A stretch of 63,864 nt of DNA from Clostridia bacterium (lineage in GTDB: Bacteria; Bacillota; Clostridia; Christensenellales; Aristaeellaceae). Position 1 is the first letter of the stretch; every line of letters begins with the position of its first letter. The notes under the pieces were generated by a model that searched no databases, was not told the DNA's origin, and saw only the letters and a program-made list of their open reading frames with translations. Positions 40,416 to 49,309 of this stretch are shown here, in pieces. The stretch spans positions 1-63,864 of the forward strand of contig JAFWWK010000077.1 of the NCBI GenBank assembly GCA_017523615.1, written 5' to 3'. Made by a program: the position numbers and the translations under genes.

Positions 40416-41090
40416 ATGCCCGATATCTACATCATCGGCGATTCCACCGTGGAGGACAACACCCCGCCCTTCCGTGGCTGGGGCTGGGCGCTGAAGGACC
40501 TGGCCGCCCCCCAGGTGGGCGTAAAAAACCACGCGCTCTCCGGCCGGTCCAGCAGATCCTTCCTGGACGAAGGGCTTTTTGAACCGGTGCGCAAAGGCAT
40601 GCGGGAGGGGGATCTGCTCCTGATCCAATTCGGCCACAACGACGAAAAGGACGACGCCGAGCGCCACACCGATCCCGAGACCACCTTTATCGCCCATCTC
40701 AACCTGTACTGCGACGCCGCGGTGCGCTCCGGGGCCCAGCCGGTCCTGATCACCCCGGTCAGCCGGCGCTTTTTCGCGGGGCCCGACAGCGTATTGTACA
40801 CCCACGGAGAATACGCCCCGGCGGTAAGGCAATTGGCCAAATGGCGCTGCCTGCCCCTCCTGGACCTTGAAAACGCCAGCAGGGAATTGTACCTCGCCCT
40901 GGGCGAGGAAAAGACCGCCGAGCTTTTCGTCCGCCTGAAGCCCGGCGAGCACCCGGACTTTCCCGACGGACACGACGACAAGACCCATTTCAACGAGACC
41001 GGCGCCCGGCGCATGGCGGAGCTTGTGGCCGGCATGATGCGCGCCGATCCCCGCACAGCCCCCTTCGTTACGCCTTCCGACAGGGGCTGA
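40416..41090 (+). CDS. Rhamnogalacturonan acetylesterase-like SGNH hydrolase (CE12-like)
   Basis: ATG 40416 has GGGAGG upstream. The 224-residue enzyme shows the SGNH blocks: GDSTVED (nucleophile Ser, about residue 10), a block II Gly in NHALSGRSS, FGHND (block III) and DKTHFNETGA (block V, Asp/His). The GDSTV and D-x-x-H-F-N forms match the rhamnogalacturonan acetylesterase group, which removes acetyl groups from galacturonate in pectin. It lacks a signal peptide, so it would act on imported fragments. It lies at the left edge of the pectin locus and likely clears acetyl groups for PL26 and GH105. Confidence 0.85.
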   Translation: MPDIYIIGDSTVEDNTPPFRGWGWALKDLAAPQVGVKNHALSGRSSRSFLDEGLFEPVRKGMREGDLLLIQFGHNDEKDDAERHTDPETTFIAHLNLYCDAAVRSGAQPVLITPVSRRFFAGPDSVLYTHGEYAPAVRQLAKWRCLPLLDLENASRELYLALGEEKTAELFVRLKPGEHPDFPDGHDDKTHFNETGARRMAELVAGMMRADPRTAPFVTPSDRG

Positions 41091-41134
41091 TATCGTTCGG
41101 TCGAAAGAAAGCCCCCTCCCTTCGGAAGTTCAAA

Positions 41135-41167
41135 AAAGCACGGCCCCGCCTGTCGGAGCCGTGCTTT
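41135..41167. terminator. Bidirectional intrinsic terminator
   Basis: AAAGCACGGC (41135-41144) pairs with GCCGTGCTTT (41158-41167). A-runs lie on the left and a short T-run on the right, so it serves both convergent genes. Confidence 0.85.
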
Positions 41168-41209
41168 CTCATGTCTGTGCAAAAAAAGTCCCTGCGGCCG
41201 TCAGATGCG

Positions 41210-42016
41210 TCAGGCCGCGTCGTCAAGGATCTGGGCGATGATATACAGGGCCTCAAAGGTGCGGTAGCTGCCGTTCACCTGCTGCTGCTGCGCGCCGGAG
41301 GCGGAGGTGTTGCTGGAACGGTAGCTGTTCCACACCGTATCGATGGCGTTGGAATAAGACCCGTTGTCCAGCATCTGCGCGATGACATACAGGATCTCAA
41401 AGGTGCGGTAGGTGCCGTTCACAGCCTGCTGGGCCGCGCTGGAGGCGGAGGTGTTGCCGGAACGGTAGCTGTTCCACACCGTCTGGATCGCGTTGGTCCA
41501 GGAGCCGTCGTCCAGCATCTGGGCGATAACGTACCAGATCTCAAAGGTGCGGTAGGTGCCGTTCACCAATTGCTGGGGCGCGCTGGAGGAAGAAGTGTTG
41601 CCGGAACGGTAGCTGTTCCACACCGTCTGGATCGCGTTGGTCCAGGAGCCGTCGTCCAGCATCTGGGCGATGATATAACCCGCTTCAAAGGAACGGTACG
41701 CGCCGTTGACCGCCTGCTGGGCCGCGCTGGAGGCGGAGGTGTTGCCGGAACGGTAGCTGTTCCACACTGTCTGGATCGCATTGGAATAGGATCCGTCCGT
41801 GTCCAGGATCTGCGCGATGATATAGCTGATCTCAAAGGTACGATAGGTGCCGTTCACCAATTGCTGAGGCGCGCTGGACGCCGAGGTGTTGCCCGAGCGG
41901 TAGCTGCTCCACACCGTCTGTATGGAATTGGACCAGCTTCCTGCCGTTGCGGGCGACGCCGCTCCGACGGCCAGGCACAGCGCCAGGATCAGACTGAGCC
42001 ATTTTGCGTTTTTCAT
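41210..42016 (-). CDS. Secreted protein of five 48-residue repeats, unknown function
   Basis: ATG 42016 follows GGAGGAAAAAAG. The 268-residue product has a signal peptide (MKNAKWLSLILALCLAVGA, cut near ATA/GSW) and then only five tandem repeats, 49, 48, 48, 48 and 48 residues long, ending in AA. Each repeat runs N-x-I-x-T-V-W-x-S-Y-R-S, then NTS-x-S, QQ-x-VNG-x-YR-x-FE and a Y-x-IAQ-x-LD end. Conserved aromatic residues (W, Y, YR, F, Y) suggest two short helices per unit. I recognise no family. It lies between the acetylesterase and PL26 genes, so a wall- or glycan-associated role is possible but unsupported. Confidence 0.8.
   Translation of the reverse strand: MKNAKWLSLILALCLAVGAASPATAGSWSNSIQTVWSSYRSGNTSASSAPQQLVNGTYRTFEISYIIAQILDTDGSYSNAIQTVWNSYRSGNTSASSAAQQAVNGAYRSFEAGYIIAQMLDDGSWTNAIQTVWNSYRSGNTSSSSAPQQLVNGTYRTFEIWYVIAQMLDDGSWTNAIQTVWNSYRSGNTSASSAAQQAVNGTYRTFEILYVIAQMLDNGSYSNAIDTVWNSYRSSNTSASGAQQQQVNGSYRTFEALYIIAQILDDAA
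41219..41941. repeat. Five tandem 144-147 bp coding repeats
   Basis: The five units encode the repeat protein. Some pairs of units share long runs of identical DNA (for example the units around 41430-41570 and 41570-41715), showing recent duplication or ongoing gene conversion. This is coding DNA, not a CRISPR. Confidence 0.9.
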
Positions 42017-42061
42017 CTTTTTTCCTCCAATCAAGCCCCGGTTCCGGGTCCTCATGCGTCT

Positions 42062-42090
42062 ATTTTAGCGCATTCGGCCATTTTTTACAA
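42062..42090 (-). promoter_or_regulatory. Sigma-A promoter for the repeat protein gene
   Basis: TTGTAA (42090-42085) and TAAAAT (42067-42062), 17-bp spacer, about 45 bp upstream of the start at 42016. The gene therefore has its own promoter, separate from PL26. Confidence 0.65.
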
Positions 42091-42128
42091 TAGCCCCGCC
42101 CTTTATTTACACCGGCTGTTTTTGCCCG

Positions 42129-44711
42129 TCACAATTCCAGCCGGTAATCCTCGTCAAGGATGGCCTTCAGCCTGTCCCCGGAGGGCATTCGGTCCGGGGC
42201 GACGGCGAGGATCCGGATCACGTTGAGGCACCACTGGGAAATATAATTGGTGGAAATCCAGGGGATCTCCGCCAGTTCCTCCCCGTCCGCTGTCCGCGCG
42301 TAAGTCCGGGGGCGGAAACCCTCCGGATCGTACTTCATCGGCGCCGCCTTCAAAAGCTCGTGCCAGGCGCGGTCCGTGATCATGGGATCGTCCAGGACCT
42401 TTCCGGCATACGCCCCGATGGCGGAAGCCACATAGCGCATGGTAAAGCCCCGTCCCCTGGACATGTCCCCGTAAAGGGCGTCCCGCTCCTCCGGCGTCAT
42501 CATGTAGAGCCTCCCGTAATCCGCCGCCATTTTTTTCAGCTCCGGCAGGTCCATGGCGTCCGCGGCCTCCAGGAGGGTCTGGAACGCGCCGAAGCAGAGG
42601 GTCAGGTGCACGTTTCCCGCCTGGTCCCCGTCGTAGGCCATCTCCCCCGTGGCGGGATCAAAACGGAACTGGGTGCCTGAACCCATGCCCATGGGGGCCG
42701 CCATGATCCCCCGCATCCCCCGCGCCGCCTTTTCCCGGATATCCGGAGAGAGCGTGCGCTCGTATTCGGTCATCCAGTCGGAAAGGAGCGCCGTCCAGTC
42801 CGGCCCGGAGCGGCAGATCACCCTGTCCCCGAGGCGGGTGTACCAGGGGATATTCAAAAGCGCTTCCTCGGCATGGGCGGTATCCGAAAGGCACGCCCCC
42901 AGGCGCCTGTCCCCCGTCAGGTAATACATCGTCCGGTGGTGCAGCGCCATGGACACCCGGGGCTCCTTGCAGGGGCAGCCCCAGTGGCGCACGTTGTGCC
43001 GGGATCCCGTGCCCCGGAATTTTCCCAGGTGATAGCTGTCGATCTCCGAGGCGTGGCGGGTCATGGCCTCGGCCATGGTGAACACATCCTCCCGCCCGGT
43101 CCTGAGGAAATAAAGCCACAGCCAGGATGTGGGCATAAGCTCGGTGTTCTGCCAGGCGTAACCGCCGATATCGTACTTCCAGGTATGCCTCAGGGCGTCA
43201 TAGGAGTGCATCACGTCCCCGTAATCGAAGAATCCGTACCAGCGCCGCTGCCTGACCTGGCCCGCATAGAAATCAAAGGCCTTTTTCAGCTGTTCCTCCA
43301 GTATCGCCGCCGGGCCGTCCTCCGCGGGCAGGCTCCAGGGCCCGAAAGCCCCAAGGCCGCGGAGGACGTCGGCGGCCTGGACATACACCGGAGGCTTTTG
43401 CACCCGCTGCGCGAAAGCGGATACCGCGCCCTCCTCCGCACGGCCGTTAAAGGGCAGGAATTCCCCCTCGGATGTCACGGCGATCCCGAACGGGTCCGCG
43501 CCGAAATACTCGAACCCCTCGTAGCTTGAATCGGGATAGCTCCTGACGTCGTAATGCCGCATATCCAGCGCCGGGGCGTCCACGGCGTGGAACCACACCG
43601 TGCATACCGCTTCATCGGAGGGCAGTCCGTCGATCTCCAGGGCGGAAGGACAGCGCTGCCAGAAATCACGAAGGCCCATCATGACGCCGCCGCCCGGGCT
43701 CATGACGCCCATGGCCCCGTCTCCCCGCCGCGCCCTGCGGGCGGTGATCATGGCGCAGTCCTCCCGCGTGCGTTTCCCGATCACGCAGTCCGCATCGGTG
43801 ATCTGGGTCAGCCTGTACCTGCGCCACACCGGCAGGTCGGACGATACCGCCCTGAGCAGCGCCGTTTTTTCTTCGTCCCCGGGGAACGCCACCCATTCCC
43901 CCCGGTACTGCATTTCCTTCAGGAAGGTCCCCGTCCGGGGAATGCGGCTTTCAAGCAGCATGCTGTTCTCCGCAAATTCCACGCCGTCGGCCGAAAACAC
44001 CGCCCGGTGGTCCCAGGCGTTTCCCTCCAGGGGGCAGAAAAAGCGCAGCCCCAGCCCGCGGATCCGGTCCTTCGCCGCTTCCCCGGTATAGATCAGGGTG
44101 GACTGATACCGGATGCCCGCGCAGCCGGCGCCGATGAGAAAGCGGATCTCAAAGGGCATTTTGTTCTCCTGCGCGAAGAACACGCCCTTAAACAGCAGCG
44201 CCAGCGCCGCGCCGTCGGTCTCCTCCTCCACGCTGTCGATCCGCGCCTCGCCGGGAACGGTCCTTACCGTTCCGTCCTCTTCCGTTCCCTCGGCGCGCTC
44301 CATCACGAACGTCGGCTTCACGGCGCTCACGCGCGGGATCCCCGACAGGCGGATATCGCAAAGCAGCGTGTCCCCTCCGGGGGGCGGCACCCGCAGGGCG
44401 ACCGCCCCGGCGTCCACGTCCCATCCGCCGGGGGATTTCGTCACCTTCACCGTGTCCCCCGGGCGCTCCTCCCCCGCCGTCACGGTGACGCTGCCGCGCA
44501 AAAGCGCGCTGCAGGCGGTATGCCGCGCCCATTTGACGCTCCCGTCGGGCCAGTACGCCGCGGTCTCGGAGGACGCGGGCACTTGTTCACCGCCGCTCGT
44601 CAGGCTGAAGCGGCACGCCTTCACCTGTCCCCTCGGCCACATCGTGCCGAAAGAAACCATGGGGCCGGTCCTTCGGCCCTCAAGCAAACAGACCTCCGTG
44701 GACGATATCAT
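42129..44711 (-). CDS. Exo-rhamnogalacturonan lyase-like protein (PL26, YetA/PcRGLX-like)
   Basis: ATG 44711 has GGGGAGG upstream; the frame stays open further back without a site. The 860-residue protein is laid out like exo-rhamnogalacturonan lyases: an N-terminal beta-rich domain (VSFGTMWPRGQV, WPDGSVKWARHTA), a central barrel with WYGFFDYGDVMHSYD, RHTWKYDIGGYAWQNTE, WLYFLRTGREDVFTMAEAMTRH and NVRHWGCPCKEPRVS, and a C-terminal domain. These enzymes cut the Rha-GalA backbone by beta-elimination, giving unsaturated galacturonyl-rhamnose, the substrate of GH105. There is no signal peptide, so it works in the cytosol. It lies downstream of the importer operon. Confidence 0.82.
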   Translation of the reverse strand: MISSTEVCLLEGRRTGPMVSFGTMWPRGQVKACRFSLTSGGEQVPASSETAAYWPDGSVKWARHTACSALLRGSVTVTAGEERPGDTVKVTKSPGGWDVDAGAVALRVPPPGGDTLLCDIRLSGIPRVSAVKPTFVMERAEGTEEDGTVRTVPGEARIDSVEEETDGAALALLFKGVFFAQENKMPFEIRFLIGAGCAGIRYQSTLIYTGEAAKDRIRGLGLRFFCPLEGNAWDHRAVFSADGVEFAENSMLLESRIPRTGTFLKEMQYRGEWVAFPGDEEKTALLRAVSSDLPVWRRYRLTQITDADCVIGKRTREDCAMITARRARRGDGAMGVMSPGGGVMMGLRDFWQRCPSALEIDGLPSDEAVCTVWFHAVDAPALDMRHYDVRSYPDSSYEGFEYFGADPFGIAVTSEGEFLPFNGRAEEGAVSAFAQRVQKPPVYVQAADVLRGLGAFGPWSLPAEDGPAAILEEQLKKAFDFYAGQVRQRRWYGFFDYGDVMHSYDALRHTWKYDIGGYAWQNTELMPTSWLWLYFLRTGREDVFTMAEAMTRHASEIDSYHLGKFRGTGSRHNVRHWGCPCKEPRVSMALHHRTMYYLTGDRRLGACLSDTAHAEEALLNIPWYTRLGDRVICRSGPDWTALLSDWMTEYERTLSPDIREKAARGMRGIMAAPMGMGSGTQFRFDPATGEMAYDGDQAGNVHLTLCFGAFQTLLEAADAMDLPELKKMAADYGRLYMMTPEERDALYGDMSRGRGFTMRYVASAIGAYAGKVLDDPMITDRAWHELLKAAPMKYDPEGFRPRTYARTADGEELAEIPWISTNYISQWCLNVIRILAVAPDRMPSGDRLKAILDEDYRLEL

Positions 44712-44989
44712 ACCCTGTCCTCCCCTCTTTTGTTCCGCTTTTCCCGTCTTGCGTTTTCGTCCTGCGTTTTTCATTCCGCGTTTCCCGGTCCGCGTTTCGT
44801 CCTTCGTTATACTGATCCTGTTTAAAAAAGCTAAAAAGCCTTTTTACAGCGCCGAAGGCGCGTTCAGGATCGCATGAGCGTGCTTAGCACGCTGATTTTC
44901 AAATTGATAATTTCAATTCGCGTATTAAATGTTCATCCTTCGCCGTTTACCCATTCCTCGGTATTCATTGTTCGGTATTCAATATAAAA
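44712..44989. other. Gene-less spacer between PL26 and the importer operon
   Basis: No gene is seen. It holds a small perfect hairpin GCGTGC-tta-GCACGC (44878-44892) and an AT-rich stretch with short direct repeats of CGGTATTCA at about 44959-44980. A promoter for PL26 must lie here or transcripts must read through; I could not pick a convincing one. Confidence 0.35.
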
Positions 44990-45015
44990 GGGGCTGCCGC
45001 ATGAGCAGCAGCCCC
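44990..45015 (-). terminator. Intrinsic terminator of the importer operon
   Basis: On the minus strand GGGGCTGC (45015-45008) pairs with GCAGCCCC (44997-44990), followed by TTTTATATTG. Confidence 0.85.
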
Positions 45016-45127
45016 TGAGGATGGGTCGATCCTATCACGAAATCCGCCCGGTTTCAATCCCGCGGGAATGAAATACCGTTTTCATCCGGCGGTTCCCGTT
45101 CCGGAAAGACACCCGTCCGTCCGCCGG

Positions 45128-46645
45128 TCACTCCGCGATCAGCGCGTCGTAAGCGGCCTGATATTCGGACAGGATTTCGGCGCCGCCCAGTTCATACCAC
45201 TTCTCGTAGGCAGCTTTCAGGCCGTCCAGGTCGATCTTGTGGGCAATGTACTGCACCTGAGCGTCTTCCAGATCCTGATTGATGGTAGCGCCCTTCGTGT
45301 TGAAGGCGGGGCTGTCCAGCGTCAGGCAGGGGTTGGCGATCACGTACTTGGCGTTGTCGATCAGGTTCTGGTTATACTCGGCGCGCAGAGCGGTCTGCTT
45401 CACGGCCGGGGTCAGATCGCCGTTCACGTTCATGCCCAGCTGGTTGAGGCTGTGCAGGGTGGTGCTGTTGTAGGCGGCATATTCTTCCTGCTTGTCCTGC
45501 TCGCCTTCGGGATAAGCGTAGCGGAAGCCGTCTGAATGGATCCAGTAGTTCACGCCTTCCACGCCGCAGTTGATCAGGGTCTGTCCTTCGGCGCTGTTCA
45601 GGTAGTTCAGGAATTCCAGCACGCGGGGCAGCTTATCTTCGGGAACGGTCTTGGTGATGACGATCTCGCCGGAAGCGCCGGTGTTCTGGGGCCACATCTG
45701 GATCTTGCCTTCCGCGTCGGCCACGTAGGGCAGCAGCGCGACGGCTTCTTCGCCTTCAGCATCGCTGAAGCCCTTGTTGGTCTGCAGCCATTCCTGGAGA
45801 CGATAGCCGTTGTCCAGGCAGTCCAGGCGCATGAAAGCCTTGTCGTTGTATTCGGCGTCATTCCAGTTGCCGGATTCGATGGTCATGAAGTCGGGGTCGA
45901 TGCCGCCGGCGGCATACAGTTCGCGCAGGAAGTCCAGGCCCTCCTGATACTTTTCATCTTCAAAGGCGGGATAAATGAAGCCATCCTCGTCGACGCCGTA
46001 CTGATAGGGAGCGCCAAACATGACGGTGGTGATGCCAATGGTGCCGCCGACATACTTGCACATGTTGATGGCATAGGTGTCATCGCTCAGGGCCGCCAGC
46101 TTGAAGCACAGGTCCTTGAATTCTTCCACGGTCTTGGGTTCTTCGGTCACGCCGGCCTTGGCGGCGAAGTCCTTGCGGTAGTAGATGCCGGCGCGGGCGT
46201 AGGCGCGGGCGCGGTAGATGCCGTACACGCGGCCGTCGATGGAGCAGTTGTCATATACGGTCTTACTGCCCTGAGCCAGGTATTCGTAGTTGCCGATCAG
46301 GTCGGTCAGGTCCCAGAAAGCGCCGGCGCGGGCATTGTTGATGGTGATCGCGTCGCGGGGGCCCTGAATGACCATGACTTCAGGCATATTGGCGGAGTCC
46401 GCCAGGGTATAGGAGGTGTTCTCGCCGTAAGCGGAGTTGGCGATCCAGATGACCTTCATCTTCACGCCGGTAGCCTCATAGATCTTCTGCAGGATGGGGT
46501 TGCCTTCCTCCAGAGAGACCCACGCCTTATCGGAGTTGAAGTCGGGGAGCATGATCGTGAGTTCCAGGTCGTCCTCGGCAAACGAGAAGCTGCACAGAGA
46601 CAGGGACATCACAAGCGTAAGAAACAGGGCAACGAGTCTTTTCAT
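45128..46645 (-). CDS. Extracellular solute-binding protein of an oligosaccharide ABC importer
   Basis: ATG 46645 has AAGGAGG 8 nt upstream. The 505-residue protein has a signal peptide (MKRLVALFLTLVMSLSLCSFSFA). Its family-1 solute-binding fold resembles LipO/YtcQ-type proteins: LTIMLPDFNSDKAWVSLEEGNPI, IYYRKDFAAKAGV, TVEEFKDLCFKLA, LEFLNYLNSAEG. The LSLC before the cut is a poor lipobox, and cleavage at FSFA/ED by signal peptidase I is also possible. It delivers pectin-derived oligosaccharides to the two permeases encoded upstream. It is the last gene of the GH105-permease-permease-SBP operon. Confidence 0.9.
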   Translation of the reverse strand: MKRLVALFLTLVMSLSLCSFSFAEDDLELTIMLPDFNSDKAWVSLEEGNPILQKIYEATGVKMKVIWIANSAYGENTSYTLADSANMPEVMVIQGPRDAITINNARAGAFWDLTDLIGNYEYLAQGSKTVYDNCSIDGRVYGIYRARAYARAGIYYRKDFAAKAGVTEEPKTVEEFKDLCFKLAALSDDTYAINMCKYVGGTIGITTVMFGAPYQYGVDEDGFIYPAFEDEKYQEGLDFLRELYAAGGIDPDFMTIESGNWNDAEYNDKAFMRLDCLDNGYRLQEWLQTNKGFSDAEGEEAVALLPYVADAEGKIQMWPQNTGASGEIVITKTVPEDKLPRVLEFLNYLNSAEGQTLINCGVEGVNYWIHSDGFRYAYPEGEQDKQEEYAAYNSTTLHSLNQLGMNVNGDLTPAVKQTALRAEYNQNLIDNAKYVIANPCLTLDSPAFNTKGATINQDLEDAQVQYIAHKIDLDGLKAAYEKWYELGGAEILSEYQAAYDALIAE

Positions 46646-46739
46646 GGTTGGTTCCTCCTTACTGAAAATATTGGTATCGTTACAGGCCATACCAGGCCTT
46701 TGTAACCGAAAGAGAAGATCGGGCCTCCATTCTCCTGGA

Positions 46740-47708
46740 TCATCCCTTCAGAGCGCCGACCATAACGCCTTTGACAAAATACTTCTGCAGGAAGGGATAT
46801 ACACACATAATGGGAAAGGTGGAGACCACGATGACGGCCATTTTGACCGACTGCTCCGGCAGGTTCTGGATGTCCAGCTCCGTCATGCTGGTGTCGCTGG
46901 CTGCTGCTTCGGCGGCCACGATGATCTGGCGCAGGATCAGCTGCAGGGGCCACATCTTATCGTTTTTCGTCAGGTAGATCATGGCGGAGAAATAGCTGTT
47001 CCAGTGGCCCACCGCGTAGAACAGGCCGAACGTGGCCAGCACAGGCAGCGACAGGGGAAGCACGATCCTGATGAGGGTGCTGATGTCCGTGCAGCCGTCC
47101 AGATGGGCGCTTTCCTCCAGTTCCTGCGGGATGCCCTGAAAGAAGTTCTTTACGATCATCATGTTGTAGGCGGATATGGCGCCCGGCAGCAGAATGGCCC
47201 AGTACGTCTCCTTCAGGCCCAGCCAGGTGGCGGTGACCAGGTAACTGGGGATCATGCCGCCGGAGAAGAACATGGAGAAGATGACCAGGTTCATGATCAC
47301 ATTACGGCCGCGCAGATGCTTTTTGCTGATGGCATATGCCATGGTGACGGTAAAGAACAGGTTGATCGCCGTGCCGCACACGGTGATGAACACAGAGTTG
47401 CCGAACGAACGGATAAGCTTGCTGGATGAAAAAATGTACCGGTAAGCGTTGAATGTGACGTCGTGCGGGATCAGAAACATCGGCCGCGTCTGCAGTTCAT
47501 ACTCCGTGGCGAAAGAAGCGCCCAGCACATAGATGAAGGGAAGAATGGTGGTAATGGAGATGATGCCGATGATCAGATAGTTGAAAGCATCGAATATCCT
47601 GCTTCCCACCGAATCGGTCGTACCGACCGGACCGGAGGTGATTTTCATATCGCGGCCGTCGATGACCATTTTATCCTGAGCGTTTTCCAGTGCTTTTTTC
47701 TTTGCCAT
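46740..47708 (-). CDS. Carbohydrate ABC importer permease (LplC/YtcP-like)
   Basis: The 322-residue protein has six membrane helices and the importer EAA loop (ELEESAHLDGCTDISTLIRIVLPLSLP). The N-terminal YLIIGIISITTILPFIYVLGASFATEYE is typical of the LplC group. The start follows GAAAGGAGG. It pairs with the next permease and would use a shared MsmX-type ATPase encoded elsewhere, since no ATPase gene lies in this operon. Confidence 0.9.
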   Translation of the reverse strand: MAKKKALENAQDKMVIDGRDMKITSGPVGTTDSVGSRIFDAFNYLIIGIISITTILPFIYVLGASFATEYELQTRPMFLIPHDVTFNAYRYIFSSSKLIRSFGNSVFITVCGTAINLFFTVTMAYAISKKHLRGRNVIMNLVIFSMFFSGGMIPSYLVTATWLGLKETYWAILLPGAISAYNMMIVKNFFQGIPQELEESAHLDGCTDISTLIRIVLPLSLPVLATFGLFYAVGHWNSYFSAMIYLTKNDKMWPLQLILRQIIVAAEAAASDTSMTELDIQNLPEQSVKMAVIVVSTFPIMCVYPFLQKYFVKGVMVGALKG

Positions 47709-47724
47709 CGTAATTCCTCCTTTC

Positions 47725-49221
47725 TCAGTACAGGCCTTCCTCGCCGAGCATATGGGAAATCTTGTTGGCGGTTATAACCAGAATAACGGAAACGACGCTC
47801 TTCATCAGGCCGACGGCCGTGGAGTAGCTCAGCTGCCCGCCCTTGATGCCGTTTTCGTAAACGAACACATCCAGCGTCTGGGATGACGCGCGGTTCAGGG
47901 AGTTGGCCATCAGGATCAGATGCTCATAGCCGGTATTCAGCACCGAGCCGATCCGCAGGATCAGCATCAGCACCACCACGGAGCGGATGGCGGGCAGGGT
48001 AATGTGCCACAGACGCTGTCCGCGGTTCGCGCCGTCGATCATGGCCGCCTCATACAATTGGGTATCCACGTTGGTCAGCGCGGCCAGGAAAATGATGGTG
48101 CCCCAGCCGGTCTCCTTCCAGATCGTCTGCCCGATGATCATCCAGCGGAACACGCCGGGATCGCCCAGATATTCGATCTTTTGGCCCGTAAGCGTCTGGG
48201 TGAGTTTGAAGATGATGCCGCTGGAGCCGAAGATCACGTAGGTAATGGATACCACGATCACGATGGAAATGAAATGCGGCACATACAGCAGCGTCTGGGT
48301 CAGCTTTTTGTAGTGCATGTTCCTGATTTCGTTGAGCATCAGGGCCAGGATGATCGGCGCCGGGAACGTAAACACGATGCTCATGAAGGAAAGGATCAGG
48401 GTGTTGGAAAGGTACAGCATCCAGTCGGACCTGAAGAACTGCTCAAAGTGATACAGGCCCACCCATTCGCTGCCGCCGACGCCGGAGATCGCCACATAGT
48501 TTTCGAACGAGATCACGATGCCCCACATCGGCAGATACTTGAACACAAGGAAGTACACAAGGCCCGGAAGGAGCAGAAGGTACAGCCATATGTCGCGCTG
48601 AATGTCCTTGCCCAGCTTGACGAAATAAGCCATTCCCCTTCCATGAAGCGCCAGGCCGAGATGTTTCCGGGTGTAGACGAAGTAGGCGGCAAATGCCGCC
48701 GCCAGCGCCAGATAAATGATGCCGAAAAACACATGCCCGGACAGCAGGCGCAGCAGCGGATTGCCAAAATATGCATAGCCGCCGAAGAGACAGGTGAACA
48801 CTCCCAGCAGGACCGAAACCGGATTGTCGTTCCGCATAAGCAGAAAGGCCACGGTAAGCCCGGTAAAAAGGATCAGCAAAGCGGGGACCGACGCCACGTC
48901 CAGCAGCTTGGTCGCGGCGGGGATCCCCTGTTCCTCCAATTCAGCGGCGACAAATTTGCCTTCCTCGGTTTTGGAACGCCAGATGATATCCGTCAGGGTG
49001 GCGCTGCCTTCATACAGCTTTTCGACCTTCTGCTGTTTCAGCTTGCCGTTTTCATCCCTGGTCCGCTCAATGGTGGTTTTGGAATAGCTGTAAGGATGCA
49101 CCGGGATGAACATCGTGCCCAGTAAGGCGACCAGGAAAACAACCAGCAGAATGACGCAGATGCGCTTTTGCTTTTTCCTGTCGTCCAGGTTTGCTTTACT
49201 GTGTGGTATTGCCGTCTGCAT
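47725..49221 (-). CDS. Carbohydrate ABC importer permease (LplB/YteP-like) with long N-terminal membrane extension
   Basis: The 498-residue protein is about 180 residues longer than usual LplB/YteP permeases. The C-terminal 300 residues are the normal domain: LYLLLLPGLVYFLVFKYLPMWG and the EAA loop YEAAMIDGANRGQRLWHITLPAIR. The first 200 residues add one membrane helix, an outside charged loop (TTIERTRDENGKLKQQKVEKLYEG) and three further helices. The extension is in frame with good sequence quality, so it looks like a true fusion. Start ATG 49221 follows AAAGGATAGG. It lies 17 nt upstream of the LplC-like gene. Confidence 0.88.
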   Translation of the reverse strand: MQTAIPHSKANLDDRKKQKRICVILLVVFLVALLGTMFIPVHPYSYSKTTIERTRDENGKLKQQKVEKLYEGSATLTDIIWRSKTEEGKFVAAELEEQGIPAATKLLDVASVPALLILFTGLTVAFLLMRNDNPVSVLLGVFTCLFGGYAYFGNPLLRLLSGHVFFGIIYLALAAAFAAYFVYTRKHLGLALHGRGMAYFVKLGKDIQRDIWLYLLLLPGLVYFLVFKYLPMWGIVISFENYVAISGVGGSEWVGLYHFEQFFRSDWMLYLSNTLILSFMSIVFTFPAPIILALMLNEIRNMHYKKLTQTLLYVPHFISIVIVVSITYVIFGSSGIIFKLTQTLTGQKIEYLGDPGVFRWMIIGQTIWKETGWGTIIFLAALTNVDTQLYEAAMIDGANRGQRLWHITLPAIRSVVVLMLILRIGSVLNTGYEHLILMANSLNRASSQTLDVFVYENGIKGGQLSYSTAVGLMKSVVSVILVITANKISHMLGEEGLY

Positions 49222-49309
49222 GCTAAAGCCCTATCCTTTCTTGTCAGCGTTGATCAAATGAGCGAAACTGGTCAGGGGCAGTTGCGTCCCGGGACCTGCA
49301 TCTTCGCGC

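Noticed and set aside
41219..41941. Regularly spaced repeats, possible CRISPR array
   Set aside because: The unit is 144 bp, has no short repeat with unique spacers, and stays open as one reading frame with a signal peptide and ribosome site.
46577..46645. Lipobox in the solute-binding protein (LSLC)
   Set aside because: The residue before Cys is Leu, which lipoprotein signal peptidase rarely accepts; a type I site lies a few residues on. Left open.
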